From: CAZJRB01 sp964547995 | Lineage (GTDB): Bacteria; Planctomycetota; Planctomycetia; Pirellulales; Thermoguttaceae | Length of the DNA stretch: 36,560 bases | Assembly (NCBI GenBank): GCA_964547995.1 | Contig: CAZJRB010000076.1 | Span: 1-36,560 of the forward strand | Direction of reading: 5' to 3' | Part shown: piece after piece, positions 15,492 through 23,513 of the stretch | Numbering within the stretch: the first letter of the stretch is position 1 | Layout: every line of letters starts with the position of its first letter | Notes under the pieces: generated by a model | Told to the model about the DNA's origin: nothing | Databases searched by the model: none | Seen by the model: only the letters and a program-made list of their open reading frames with translations | Position numbers and translations under genes: made by a program

Positions 15492-16750
15492 TGCGGGCCC
15501 TCCTGCTCGTCGGTGCGGCTGAGTTCAACAAGGAGTTGACCGCGGTCGGGTACCTCGAGAACTTTCAGCCGGAACGGTCCCCAGGAACACGTGTCGCCCG
15601 GCCGGGGCAGGCGTTCGAGCATTTCCTGCACCGCCCCCGCTACCGTCACGCTTTTGCTCGAGGGCCGATCGACGCCGAAGTTACGAACGAGCCGCCGCAG
15701 GCTGGTCATGCCGGTTACGTGCCAGGTCTCCGGCGCCACCTGGCGGATTGGTTCACGCTGCAAGAGCCGTTCGCTCCGGCTCGGCTTGTGGCTGAAAATC
15801 GTGTCGAGGATGTCGTGGAACGTGAGGATTCCGATTGTCTCACCAAACTCGTTCACAATCGCGGCCACCTGGCGGCCGTAGCGTTGCATCGATTCGAGTG
15901 CCTGCGCAACCGTCGTACACCACGGGACGTAGACAACCGCCTCGGCGTGATGCTCCAGGTGTTTGGTGGGGACGGCCGAAATACCCTGCAGGTCGATGGC
16001 CGCCGCCACTTCGTCGCTGTCCGCCTCGGTCACCAGCAGGTAACCGCTCGGCGGCAGTCTGCCGCCTAAGTCGGCAAGCGATACCGGAGGAGGGAACGAC
16101 AGGAACTGGATCCGAGGACGCATCAACTCGTCAACCCGCATTTCCGAAAGCAACACGATGCTTTGCAGCACCTTTTGCTCCTGTTCCAGCAGCTTGGCGT
16201 CGGATGTGGACAACCGGACTGCTCGTTCCAGGTCGCTGACCTGCAAGTATTCCTCCGGATGGAATCGCGGGCAGAATAGCCGCTTTGAGAGCAGGTTGGC
16301 CAAGCGAAACGCCGGGATGACCGGGTCTAACACGCGCACGGCGGCGGCCAGCGGAATGCCGGCCAGAGCGGCCAACCCGCGCGGCTGCAAAACCGCCAGA
16401 CACTTCGGCAACATCTCGCTGAAGATGATCATTGCCAGGAGCGATCCGGCAGCGAAGACCCCGGCAGCGCCCGGCGCATACGCCTTCAACTCGATGCTGA
16501 TGATCGAAGCGATCGTGAAATACGCCACGTTGACGACCAGGTTCCAGAACAACACGGCCGTCAACAGACGATCGGGGTCGGCGAGCAACCCGGCAGCGAT
16601 CCTTTGCGGACGGTTACCCGACGCGAGCCGCCGCCGGTCCGATCGGCGCAAGTAGAAAAACGCCGCCTCGCTCGATGAAAAGAACGATGAGCAGAAAACC
16701 AACACCAGCATGGCAATCAGCCATGGGGTATGTTGGATCATTAGTGGCAC
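15488..16750 (-). CDS. DUF21/CBS/CorC_HlyC membrane protein (CNNM/CorC family)
   Basis: This encodes 420 residues. Residues 1-150 form the DUF21 domain (FCSSFFSSSEAAFFYLRR, then NLVVNVAYFTIAS and IFSEMLPKCLAVLQP). CBS repeats span roughly 200-325 (MRVDELMRPR, then VNEFGETIGILTFHDILD). The end, from about 335, is the CorC/HlyC domain (GMTSLRRLVRNFGVD, TVAGAVQEML, FRLKVLEV). Such proteins are linked to Mg2+ or Co2+ efflux or resistance. GTG 16750 is preferred to ATG 16741 because GGGAGA (16761-16756) lies five bases before the GTG but fourteen before the ATG. The 64-bp gap to the sulfatase stop on the same strand permits read-through. Confidence 0.88.
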   Translation of the reverse strand: MPLMIQHTPWLIAMLVLVFCSSFFSSSEAAFFYLRRSDRRRLASGNRPQRIAAGLLADPDRLLTAVLFWNLVVNVAYFTIASIISIELKAYAPGAAGVFAAGSLLAMIIFSEMLPKCLAVLQPRGLAALAGIPLAAAVRVLDPVIPAFRLANLLSKRLFCPRFHPEEYLQVSDLERAVRLSTSDAKLLEQEQKVLQSIVLLSEMRVDELMRPRIQFLSFPPPVSLADLGGRLPPSGYLLVTEADSDEVAAAIDLQGISAVPTKHLEHHAEAVVYVPWCTTVAQALESMQRYGRQVAAIVNEFGETIGILTFHDILDTIFSHKPSRSERLLQREPIRQVAPETWHVTGMTSLRRLVRNFGVDRPSSKSVTVAGAVQEMLERLPRPGDTCSWGPFRLKVLEVPDRGQLLVELSRTDEQEGPQ

Positions 16751-16755
16751 GAACG

Positions 16756-16761
16756 TCTCCC
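16756..16761 (-). promoter_or_regulatory. Ribosome-binding site deciding a GTG start
   Basis: GGGAGA on the minus strand lies five bases before GTG 16750. The alternative ATG at 16741 would be about fourteen bases away, too far, so the GTG is the likely start of the longer DUF21 protein. Confidence 0.6.
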
Positions 16762-16814
16762 GGTCCGGTTCGATTCGCCCTGAAAATTGCCGTCCGACTT
16801 ACTCAATTTGTACA

Positions 16815-18212
16815 TTATCGTTTGGACTTTGCCTCGCCGAAGCTGGGGTTCGGCGACGGCAACTTGGCGTCCATTCTCTTCCGCCAATCGAGGAGCATCT
16901 TATGGAGTTCCTTCGTCTTCTCCGGCATCGATTCGGCCAGGTCGTTCTTCTCGCCGATGTCGTCCTTGAGATTGTAGAGTTCCACGTGCCCGTCCTCGAA
17001 AAACTCGATCAGCTTGTAATCGCCCGCGCGGACCGCACCACTGGGCGTGCCGCCTTGGGGGCTGTAGTGCGGGTAGTGCCAATAAATGGCCTCCCGCTTG
17101 GGAACGCCTGTCTCTTCAAGTAGCGGAACGATGCTGAGGCCGTCGGTTTGGGCGTTATGTTTCGGATCGCCCTTGACGCCGGTTAGCTCCAAAATCGTCG
17201 GGTAGAAGTCGACACTGGTGACGGGCACATCGCAAACCGAGCCGGGTTTAATCTTGCCCGGCAGACGCACGATGAGCGGCTCGCGGTGCCCGCCCTCGTA
17301 GCTGTATCCCTTTCCCGCCCGCAGCGGTTTATTGCTGGTTACCCGGTGAAAACCGCCGTTGTCGGAGAAGAAAAACACGGCGGTGCGGTCGGTCAGATTC
17401 AACTCGTCGAGCTTATTGATGATCTTGCCGACATTCTCATCAAGGCTGTGGACCATCGCGGCGTACGTCGGGTTGAAGTTTTTCCGTCCGGGCTTCATCC
17501 GCTTTTTGTACAGTTCAACCAGCTCCTTTCTTCCTTGGATTGGCGTGTGAACCGAATGGAACGACTGGTAGAGAAAAAACGGTTTGCCGCGGTTGGCCTC
17601 GATGAATTTCACGCCCTCGTCGCCGAGCCGGTCGGTGAGATACTCGCCCTTTTGGGCCCCGGGCAGGTTCATCTTGTTCGGGAGAAAGTATCCCCCGGCC
17701 GGCGAGCCGGAATGAGTACCCGCGACATTCACGTCGAAACCTTGATCTTCGGGCAGGTACGGCTTGCCGCCGAGATGCCATTTGCCGACCGCGCCGGTTG
17801 TGTATCCGGCGGCCTTCAAGGCTTCGGCAATCGTTACTTCCTCCAACGCGAGATGATTGACCGTGGGGGCGTGGATCAGTTTCCGCCCCGGCGGCGTGCG
17901 GCCGCCGAGCCAAACGGTCAAATCGTTTCGCGCCGGGTACTTGCCGGACATAATACTCGATCGCGTCGGCGAACAGACCGAACTGGCAGCATAAGCGTTC
18001 GTAAACCGCATGCCTCCGGCAGCCAGCCGGTCGAGGTTGGGCGTCCGGTGATACGAGTTCCCGTAACACCCGAGATCGGCCCAGCCCAGGTCGTCGGCCA
18101 AGATAAACACCACGTTGGTGTGCTCGGCGGCCGAAGCCGGTACAAGAAACGCAGAAACAACGAAAACGACAAGTAGCGTTTCCGGCAAACGCGGGACGGC
18201 AAGACGGCCCAT
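16815..18212 (-). CDS. Type I sulfatase (formylglycine-dependent), secreted
   Basis: This encodes 465 residues. A signal peptide ends near SASA (about residue 28). The alkaline-phosphatase-superfamily start is NVVFILADDLGWADLGCYG with metal-binding Asp40 and Asp41. The modification site is CSPTR at 80-84, where Cys80 becomes formylglycine in this family (C-x-P-x-R). Further signatures are GKWHLGG, FHSVHTPIQG and FFFSDNGGFHR. It would hydrolyse sulfate esters of polysaccharides or small molecules in the periplasm or outside. The sulfated substrate cannot be read from the sequence. Planctomycetes carry dozens of such enzymes. ATG 18212 has GGAGA about nine bases upstream, and a strong promoter lies at 18252-18281. 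A formylglycine-generating enzyme gene is not in the window. Confidence 0.95.
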   Translation of the reverse strand: MGRLAVPRLPETLLVVFVVSAFLVPASAAEHTNVVFILADDLGWADLGCYGNSYHRTPNLDRLAAGGMRFTNAYAASSVCSPTRSSIMSGKYPARNDLTVWLGGRTPPGRKLIHAPTVNHLALEEVTIAEALKAAGYTTGAVGKWHLGGKPYLPEDQGFDVNVAGTHSGSPAGGYFLPNKMNLPGAQKGEYLTDRLGDEGVKFIEANRGKPFFLYQSFHSVHTPIQGRKELVELYKKRMKPGRKNFNPTYAAMVHSLDENVGKIINKLDELNLTDRTAVFFFSDNGGFHRVTSNKPLRAGKGYSYEGGHREPLIVRLPGKIKPGSVCDVPVTSVDFYPTILELTGVKGDPKHNAQTDGLSIVPLLEETGVPKREAIYWHYPHYSPQGGTPSGAVRAGDYKLIEFFEDGHVELYNLKDDIGEKNDLAESMPEKTKELHKMLLDWRKRMDAKLPSPNPSFGEAKSKR

Positions 18213-18251
18213 AATTCATTTCTCCAGAAGGGGAAGGCCTCGGTTGCCGTT

Positions 18252-18281
18252 ATTATACAACCCCAAACCGCGAAGCCGCAA
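18252..18281 (-). promoter_or_regulatory. Promoter for the sulfatase gene
   Basis: On the minus strand a perfect TATAAT (18257-18252), preceded by TTG so that the extended -10 reading is only partial, is 18 bp from TTGCGG (18281-18276). The transcription start should be near 18245, with a leader of about 33 nt before ATG 18212. Confidence 0.55.
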
Positions 18282-18300
18282 GCGGCCTGTCGCTACCCTG

Positions 18301-18693
18301 CTAATCGCTGTCGAAGTGCATCCAGTCGGGAATGCGCCGGACGCTGCCCTCGCGGTCGACCATTGCCAGCGTGACGTGACCGATTGCCAACTCCTCCTCA
18401 TCGCGGAAAACGCGATATTCGTGCTCGATCTTGGCCGCCGTTACCTTGGTTATCGTAGTGCGGATTCGCAGCAGGTCGTCGTAGCGTGCAGGTTTGCGGT
18501 AGCGGCACTCGGCCTTGACGACCACAATCAGCAGACCTTCCTCTTCCATCCGGCGGTAATTGCCGCCGGCGGCACGGAGCAATTCCGTCCGGCCAATCTC
18601 GAAATAGGTAAGGTACGCAGCATGGTGCAGCAATCCCATCGGATCGGTTTCCTGGTACCGGACGCGAATTTCGATTTCGTGCTCTCGAAGCAT
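18301..18693 (-). CDS. 4-hydroxybenzoyl-CoA/acyl-CoA thioesterase-like (hotdog fold, YbgC type)
   Basis: This encodes 130 residues from ATG 18693. The motif Asp17-Pro-Met-Gly, then HHAAYLTYFEIGRTELLR, is the signature of the hotdog-fold family, and Asp17 takes the place of the catalytic carboxylate. It would hydrolyse an acyl-CoA thioester in the cytoplasm. The frame is open to 18744, but those 17 residues have no family resemblance, and the -10 candidate at 18753-18758 would put the transcription start almost on the 18744 ATG. Neither start has a clear ribosome site. The substrate acyl chain is unknown. Downstream is the sulfatase promoter. Confidence 0.88.
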   Translation of the reverse strand: MLREHEIEIRVRYQETDPMGLLHHAAYLTYFEIGRTELLRAAGGNYRRMEEEGLLIVVVKAECRYRKPARYDDLLRIRTTITKVTAAKIEHEYRVFRDEEELAIGHVTLAMVDREGSVRRIPDWMHFDSD

Positions 18694-18734
18694 GTTGCAG
18701 TGCGTATCGAGTTTTGGATGTGGAAGGGGTGTGG

Positions 18735-18758
18735 ACCAACACATGAGCTAATATTTTA
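18735..18758 (-). promoter_or_regulatory. Candidate -10 element for the thioesterase, with inverted repeat
   Basis: TAAAAT on the minus strand (18758-18753) matches TATAAT at five of six bases; the -35 is poor. It overlaps an inverted repeat GCTAA-TATT-TTAGC near 18747-18760, a possible operator. Confidence 0.3.
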
Positions 18759-18847
18759 GCAGTTTGGCGACTTGGGAAAAGGACCTCTTCGTCAGTTCCG
18801 GCTGCCGACAAAAGCCCGCTCGGGACTGGCGCCGAGCCACATCCCGG

Positions 18848-18876
18848 TTGACGCCATCTGCGAATTGACCTATAGT
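18848..18876 (+). promoter_or_regulatory. Promoter for the tandem ACT gene
   Basis: TTGACG (18848-18853), a 17-bp spacer and TATAGT (18871-18876) match the consensus at five of six bases each. Transcription would begin near 18883, leaving about 48 nt before ATG 18931 and excluding the upstream frame that starts at 18772. Confidence 0.6.
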
Positions 18877-18930
18877 TGTGTATCTTGCCGGCTTGGTAAC
18901 GCAGGCTCTCCCCATGAGCGAGCAGAGACT

Positions 18931-19434
18931 ATGAATGCGGGCGGCACTTCGGATACGGACTATTCCACCATTCGAGGGCGGGATTACCCCGCTATCCGGC
19001 AATTCACGGTCTTCCTCGAGAATCGAGTGGGGCAGCTCTTGGAAGTAATACGCCGGTTCGAGGGAAGCAAGGTCCGGATAGTTGCCCTCTCCATTGCCGA
19101 CACCTCCGAGTGTGCGTTTGTGCGGTTCCTGTTGAGTCACCCGGAGCAAGGGCGGGAAATCCTGGAACGCGCCGGCCTGGCCATCATCGAAAGCGACCTG
19201 ATCGGCATAGAGCTTCCGGAAGGTTCCCAGCCATTGCTCGATGTCTGTACGGCCCTGTTGCAGGCCGAGGTAAACATCGTCCAGACGTATCCGTTGTTGG
19301 TCCGGCCGCGCGGACGCCCTGCTGTGGCGATGATGGTCGACAACCTCGACATGGCACAGGAGACATTGGCCGCCAGAGGATTTACGATGATTACCGAAGG
19401 TGACCTGCAAGAGCGAGACGAGCGGGAGCAATAG
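18931..19434 (+). CDS. Free-standing tandem ACT-domain protein
   Basis: This encodes 167 residues with no catalytic domain. The first ACT-like unit begins IRQFTVFLENRVGQLLEVIRR and includes KVRIVALSIADTSECAFVRF. The second begins LLDVCTALLQAEVNIVQTYPL and ends GFTMITEGDL. ACT domains bind amino acids or similar small ligands and control partner enzymes or transporters, so a regulatory role is likely; the ligand is unknown. ATG 18931 is supported by the promoter at 18848-18876. The ribosome site is weak. The stop lies 13 bp from that of the convergent zinc-ribbon gene. Confidence 0.8.
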   Translation: MNAGGTSDTDYSTIRGRDYPAIRQFTVFLENRVGQLLEVIRRFEGSKVRIVALSIADTSECAFVRFLLSHPEQGREILERAGLAIIESDLIGIELPEGSQPLLDVCTALLQAEVNIVQTYPLLVRPRGRPAVAMMVDNLDMAQETLAARGFTMITEGDLQERDEREQ

Positions 19435-19447
19435 CGGCTGATAAGCC

Positions 19448-20278
19448 TCAATCGGCCATTTCAGCCGGTAACTCTTTGATGCCCCTGACCAACACGCGAA
19501 CCACCGAATCCCACTTCAGCGCCATTAGGGTATAGGTGCCGTCGGGGCTCTTGATGCCGAATACGGCGTAATTCTCGCGCGACAGCGGGCGGGCGAAGTG
19601 GTCGGGGATCACGCTTTCCCCACCCTCCACTTGCACTTCGATATCACCGCCGTTGTGTTTCTCGGCCCAAAGCCGGGAGAAGAGGGCCGCCATCGGGTGC
19701 ATCAAAGGTACCATCCCCGAACCGTCCATAGCGATCGGCAGACCCGATCCTTCCACAACAGGCACGGCTGAGCCGCCAGTCAACGGCACGCGCGACCCGT
19801 CCGAAACCGAGCGGTTCTGCACAGGCGTGGGTTGAGGGCCCATCTGTCGCGGGCGGATCGGCGGTTGGGCGATCATCGACTCGTCCACTTCGTCATCCAA
19901 ATCATCCACATCGACCCCCCCGACGCTGATCTCCTGTTCCTGGATCTCCTCTTCTTCCGAAACGTCGTCGTAAACGGGAATCCGGAACCGGGAACCGCAC
20001 TCCGGGCATTCGCCCGGTTTTCCCTGCAGGTGGATAGGTCCGTGGAGGCGATGCCCCTCAGGGCAAAGAAACTCCATCAGTTGTTCCTTCTCCGGTGGGG
20101 AGGTTGGGCTGCCTTGACCGCCTGGGGCAAGACCATTTCCCGGCGATTCAACGCCCTCGGCCTCGTCCAGTTCGGGAATGCGGAACCGAACACCGCACTT
20201 TGGGCACTTCGCAGCCTGCCCCGCTTGGTCGTCGGGGCACCGGATTTTGTGGCCGTTAGGACAAAGAAACTCAATCAC
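19448..20278 (-). CDS. Protein with two zinc-ribbon modules
   Basis: This encodes 276 residues from GTG 20278 (AGGGTG six bases upstream). Two similar N-terminal modules begin FLCPNGHKI and FLCPEGHRL and end KCPKCGVRFRIP and ECPECGSRFRIP. Each supplies Cys, His and a C-x2-C pair, a plausible zinc site of the MJ0042 type but with one Cys replaced by His. An acidic stretch follows (SEEEEIQEQE, then DVDDLDDEVDES) and then a Pro/Gly/Ser linker. The last 80 residues (GGDIEVQVEGGESVIPDHF onward) may be a small beta-rich domain, not recognised. It may bind nucleic acid or protein; no function is assigned. A second zinc-ribbon gene lies divergent at 20563. Confidence 0.8.
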   Translation of the reverse strand: MIEFLCPNGHKIRCPDDQAGQAAKCPKCGVRFRIPELDEAEGVESPGNGLAPGGQGSPTSPPEKEQLMEFLCPEGHRLHGPIHLQGKPGECPECGSRFRIPVYDDVSEEEEIQEQEISVGGVDVDDLDDEVDESMIAQPPIRPRQMGPQPTPVQNRSVSDGSRVPLTGGSAVPVVEGSGLPIAMDGSGMVPLMHPMAALFSRLWAEKHNGGDIEVQVEGGESVIPDHFARPLSRENYAVFGIKSPDGTYTLMALKWDSVVRVLVRGIKELPAEMAD

Positions 20279-20486
20279 GATTGCACCCTATCGAACTGCC
20301 TATTACCGGCAACCTACACCGCCAGCGGGTTTGCACATAACCCGATAGTGCCCCGCGCCTCTTGGCCCTTTGCTATCTTACTGCAAGATGGTGCGAAAGA
20401 CAATTATGTTGAGGCAAGCCATAAAGGAAGTTTTGGCCAAAAAACTCCCTCTTTGCCGCCCTAATCGTGCCCAACCGGCCGAATCC

Positions 20487-20516
20487 TTGACAGATTGGGC
20501 AATTGCGAGAAAATAT
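20487..20516 (+). promoter_or_regulatory. Candidate promoter for the zinc-ribbon membrane protein
   Basis: A perfect TTGACA (20487-20492) is followed after 18 bp by AAATAT (20511-20516), which matches the -10 consensus at only three bases. The start would be near 20523, about 40 nt before ATG 20563. Confidence 0.35.
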
Positions 20517-20562
20517 GTGACCGACCGGGTAGGGGCGTGTCTCTTCCACAACGAGTTTCCGC

Positions 20563-21237
20563 ATGTCGATCGTTGTCACCTGTACGAAATGCAAGAAAGT
20601 CTTCAAGGTAAGCGAGAAGTTCGCCGGCCAGACAGGTCCCTGTCCGAACTGCAAGGCGAAAATCCGAGTCCCCACCAAGGAAGAAGAAATCAAGGTTCAC
20701 GCCGCGGTGGTGACCGCCGGCGAGAAATCGGTCCGGCCGCTCCTTCGGGCGAAGCCCAAGACGCTCGAGCCGGTGATAATCGTCGCCATCTGCGGCATCT
20801 CGTTGGGGGTGGTCTTGGTCACGTGGGTGGCCGGCCCCATCCTCAAGAACAATCTGCTGTTGCTCACGGTAGGGCTGCTGGCCATTTCCCCTCCCTTAGT
20901 CGTCGCCGCTTACTCGTTTCTGCGAGACGATGAGCTCGAGGCGTATCAAGGCAAGCTCTTGTGGCTTCGGTCCGGCATTTGCGGCGCAGCTTATGTGATC
21001 TTGTGGGGAGTCTACACCTACGTCGCGGGGATTGTGCTCCACGGCGAACTTTGGGAATGGATGTTTGTCGTACCGCCGCTGTTGGCCGTCGGCGCGACGG
21101 TTCCCCTCGTGTGTCTCGATCTCGACTACGGCGCCGGTTTCTTCCATTATGCTTTCTACCTGGTGGTAACAGTTCTGCTTCGCTGGATTGCCGGAATGGG
21201 TTGGATCTGGGTCATCCCGCAAACACCGGTAGCGTAA
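20563..21237 (+). CDS. Zinc-ribbon membrane protein of unknown function
   Basis: This encodes 224 residues. The N-terminus has CTKCKKVFKV and CPNCKAKIRVP, a four-Cys zinc ribbon of the MJ0042 type (two CxxC pairs). From about residue 68 at least four hydrophobic spans follow (for example PVIIVAICGISLGVVLVTWV, LLLLTVGLLAISPPLVVAAY, WMFVVPPLLAVGATVPLV, YAFYLVVTVLLRWIAGMGW). It is a membrane protein with a zinc-ribbon head; the family is common in planctomycetes and not characterised. The stop is 39 bp before the HD gene on the same strand, so the two probably form an operon. Confidence 0.8.
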   Translation: MSIVVTCTKCKKVFKVSEKFAGQTGPCPNCKAKIRVPTKEEEIKVHAAVVTAGEKSVRPLLRAKPKTLEPVIIVAICGISLGVVLVTWVAGPILKNNLLLLTVGLLAISPPLVVAAYSFLRDDELEAYQGKLLWLRSGICGAAYVILWGVYTYVAGIVLHGELWEWMFVVPPLLAVGATVPLVCLDLDYGAGFFHYAFYLVVTVLLRWIAGMGWIWVIPQTPVA

Positions 21238-21276
21238 GCCTCCTCACGATTATTGCCGCAAGCCGCCCCCACGATT

Positions 21277-22608
21277 ATGACAGACATCCGCGACATACCC
21301 GAAGTCGCCGCCCTCGACTCTCGGCGATCGCTCCTTCGCATTCCGCCCGAAACCGACGTGCCGCTGACAGATCGAGTGAGGCGGGTGATCGATACGGCCG
21401 CGTTCCGTCGATTGGGGAAGGTGAGCCAACTGGGATTGGTGTCCATGGTTTATCCGGCGGCGATCCACACGAGGTTTGAACATTGCCTGGGCGTCTATCG
21501 GCTTGCCCTGGTGTATCTGAAGCAGCTCGTCCACGACGGACGTTTTGCCGCTGCCGTCGGGCCCAGAGACGCCGAAATCTTCATCGTGGCCGCACTGCTG
21601 CACGACCTGGGGCACTGGCCTTTCTGTCACGCAATCGAAGATATGCGATTGCCGGGTGTGCCGGGCCACGAGATTCTTGCGGAGAATTTCTTGCTGGAAG
21701 ACGAACTGGCCGGCGCGTTGCGGCAGGACTGGGGCATCACGCCGCGCGAGGTCGCTACGATGCTCGGCGAAGAGCCACGCAACACCGCTGCGAGAATCCT
21801 CTCCAGCATGCTCTCCGGGCCGATCGACATCGATAAGGTGGACTACCTCTTCCGCGACAGCCTGCACGCGGGTGTCCCCTACGGACGTCACTTCGATCAG
21901 CAACGATTGTTGGGAAGCCTCTGCCTGAATCGTTCCGGTGACGGATTGGCAATTACCGACAAGGGCAAAACGGCTGCCGAACTGATGGTCTTCGCCCGAT
22001 ACGTCATGTTCAGCGAGGTCTATTGGCACCATGGCGTCCGTTCGGCGACGGCCATGCTGCAACGGGCGTTTTACCTGCTGCACGGCACGCTGGATCTCGA
22101 TCAGTTGTTCCGCATGATGGAAGGGCCGATGGTTGCCCAATTATTGCACGCTTCCGAAGGCTCCGCGGCGGGTGAATTGCTCCAGGGGCTTTTCGGCCCT
22201 ACACGCCGACTCTACAAACGGCTGGCCCAGTGCTGCCTCCTGGAGGATCGCGAACTTTACGAACGCCTGGCGAGACGCCCTTATCCCTGGCTGGCGGCCT
22301 GTGCCGAGCGATTTGCGTCCGTTGCCGCCACGGCGTTGGGGTACGATGTCGCCCCACACGAAATCCTCTTCGACGCCCCGCCGGTTGCTCGTGAAGTCCA
22401 ATTCGACGTCGATGTCTTTTTTCCCAAACAAGGTCGTTATCGGCCGTTTGGAGAAGTCTCACCGGTGGTCCGGACGCTGGCGAAAGAGCAGTTCGACGAT
22501 TACGTGAAACGCGTGCGGATCTTCGCACATCCGCGCCTTGTGGAAGATCTCCGCGGACTGAAAAACCTTACCGCGCTGATCGCTGAAGCAATCGATCAGG
22601 GCGAGTGA
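21277..22608 (+). CDS. HD-domain phosphohydrolase, SAMHD1/dGTPase-like
   Basis: This encodes 443 residues. The metal-binding motifs of the SAMHD1/dGTPase subgroup of HD proteins are present: RFEHCLGV (His69), LLHDLGHWPFCH (His109, Asp110) and DIDKVDYLFRDS. It would hydrolyse deoxynucleoside triphosphates or a related phosphate ester in the cytoplasm; the substrate is not certain. A TTG at 21253 lies upstream in frame, but ATG 21277 gives the likely start (MTDIRDIPEVAAL); neither has a good ribosome site. It follows the zinc-ribbon membrane gene by 39 bp and converges on the thioredoxin-fold lipoprotein gene. Confidence 0.87.
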   Translation: MTDIRDIPEVAALDSRRSLLRIPPETDVPLTDRVRRVIDTAAFRRLGKVSQLGLVSMVYPAAIHTRFEHCLGVYRLALVYLKQLVHDGRFAAAVGPRDAEIFIVAALLHDLGHWPFCHAIEDMRLPGVPGHEILAENFLLEDELAGALRQDWGITPREVATMLGEEPRNTAARILSSMLSGPIDIDKVDYLFRDSLHAGVPYGRHFDQQRLLGSLCLNRSGDGLAITDKGKTAAELMVFARYVMFSEVYWHHGVRSATAMLQRAFYLLHGTLDLDQLFRMMEGPMVAQLLHASEGSAAGELLQGLFGPTRRLYKRLAQCCLLEDRELYERLARRPYPWLAACAERFASVAATALGYDVAPHEILFDAPPVAREVQFDVDVFFPKQGRYRPFGEVSPVVRTLAKEQFDDYVKRVRIFAHPRLVEDLRGLKNLTALIAEAIDQGE

Positions 22609-22684
22609 AACCGGCAACGTTACTTATGATTTCGTGATAAGGGGCAGCCGAAGAATAACTTTCCGATTGGGCAAACCGAAAGCA

Positions 22685-23380
22685 TTACTTCTCCAGCACC
22701 ACCTGAATCGCCATCGGCAGATCGTGGCGCGTAGTGATCGAATACTCCAGGTCGAACCACAGGATCGTTCCGGCCGCATTGAGCAGATAGGTCCGCGTAA
22801 TCTTCTCGGTGGCCACCTTCGCGAAGTATTCGCCGCCGGGATCGAGCAGGTTGGGGAATCCCGCACCAAGCGCCTCCACTTGTTCGGTAACGACCTCGGG
22901 CGTATCGCCCACGTTGATGCCGATTACCTGCACGCCTTCCTCACCGAACGGCTCCACTACGGATGCCGTCAGATCCTTCAATTCGTCGAGAGAATACTCA
23001 TTCTTGCTGTCCCAGAAGAACACGACCGTTAGCTTCTCACCGTAGAGTTCCTTCAACGGTACGGCCTTTCCGTCAACCGTTTGCAGTTCCCCCTCCGGCA
23101 TTTTATCGCCCTTTTGGACCAGGCAAGTGGCGGCGAGTATTTGGGTTAGCTTGACTTTAGGCATCGTGGGAGGTGGGGGGATATCGGGTTCTGGGGGGGT
23201 GGTGTTGTTTGCGCCTTTCGACACGGAATTCTCTTGCCCCGGACCGGTTTTCGGCTTGGCGGAACCGTTCTCCTTCTTCGGCGGTCTATTGTTCTGCTGA
23301 GAAGGAGGCGGACAGCCGACAAACGTGGCAGTCAGGCAGGCGACCAGTAAAATCATCCAGGATTGGCGACAGCTTCTCAT
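22685..23380 (-). CDS. Thioredoxin-fold (TlpA/ResA-like) lipoprotein lacking the catalytic cysteines
   Basis: This encodes 231 residues. The signal ends in the lipobox FVGC (Cys23), followed by a Pro/Lys/Asn linker to about residue 75. The rest aligns with the TlpA/AhpC-TSA fold: VVFFWDSKNEYSLDELKDL, then VQVIGINVGDTPEVV and TYLLNAAGTILWFDLEY. At the place of the redox motif, where relatives have WCxxC, this protein has Trp123-Asp-Ser-Lys-Asn, so both cysteines are gone. The conserved cis-Pro before the TFLID-like strand is also missing (ITRTYLLN). A disulfide reaction is therefore not expected; a binding or structural role is more likely. ATG 23380 has AAGGA about eleven bases upstream. Confidence 0.82.
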   Translation of the reverse strand: MRSCRQSWMILLVACLTATFVGCPPPSQQNNRPPKKENGSAKPKTGPGQENSVSKGANNTTPPEPDIPPPPTMPKVKLTQILAATCLVQKGDKMPEGELQTVDGKAVPLKELYGEKLTVVFFWDSKNEYSLDELKDLTASVVEPFGEEGVQVIGINVGDTPEVVTEQVEALGAGFPNLLDPGGEYFAKVATEKITRTYLLNAAGTILWFDLEYSITTRHDLPMAIQVVLEK

Positions 23381-23386
23381 CGACTC

Positions 23387-23460
23387 GATATCCTTTTCTG
23401 GCTGTGGGAGATCCTTTTCTAGCGGTAGAGGGCGTCTCTTGTGGCGAGAGCCTTTTCTGA
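23387..23460. repeat. Triple CCTTTTCT direct repeat in the leader of the thioredoxin-fold gene
   Basis: Three copies on the plus strand start at 23392, 23413 and 23451 (spacing 21 and 38 bp) with shared flanks GA(T/G)ATCCTTTTCTRGC. The first overlaps the AAAAGG ribosome site of the minus-strand gene. They may be protein-binding sites or duplicated leader DNA. Confidence 0.5.
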
Positions 23461-23513
23461 CGCAATTGATCGTATTTCTATACTCCTATAGTTTCGCGAT
23501 CCTGGCCGTTTCG

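Noticed and set aside
18772..18930. 53-residue extension of the ACT gene
   Set aside because: A good promoter at 18848-18876 lies inside it, and the extension has no ACT similarity.
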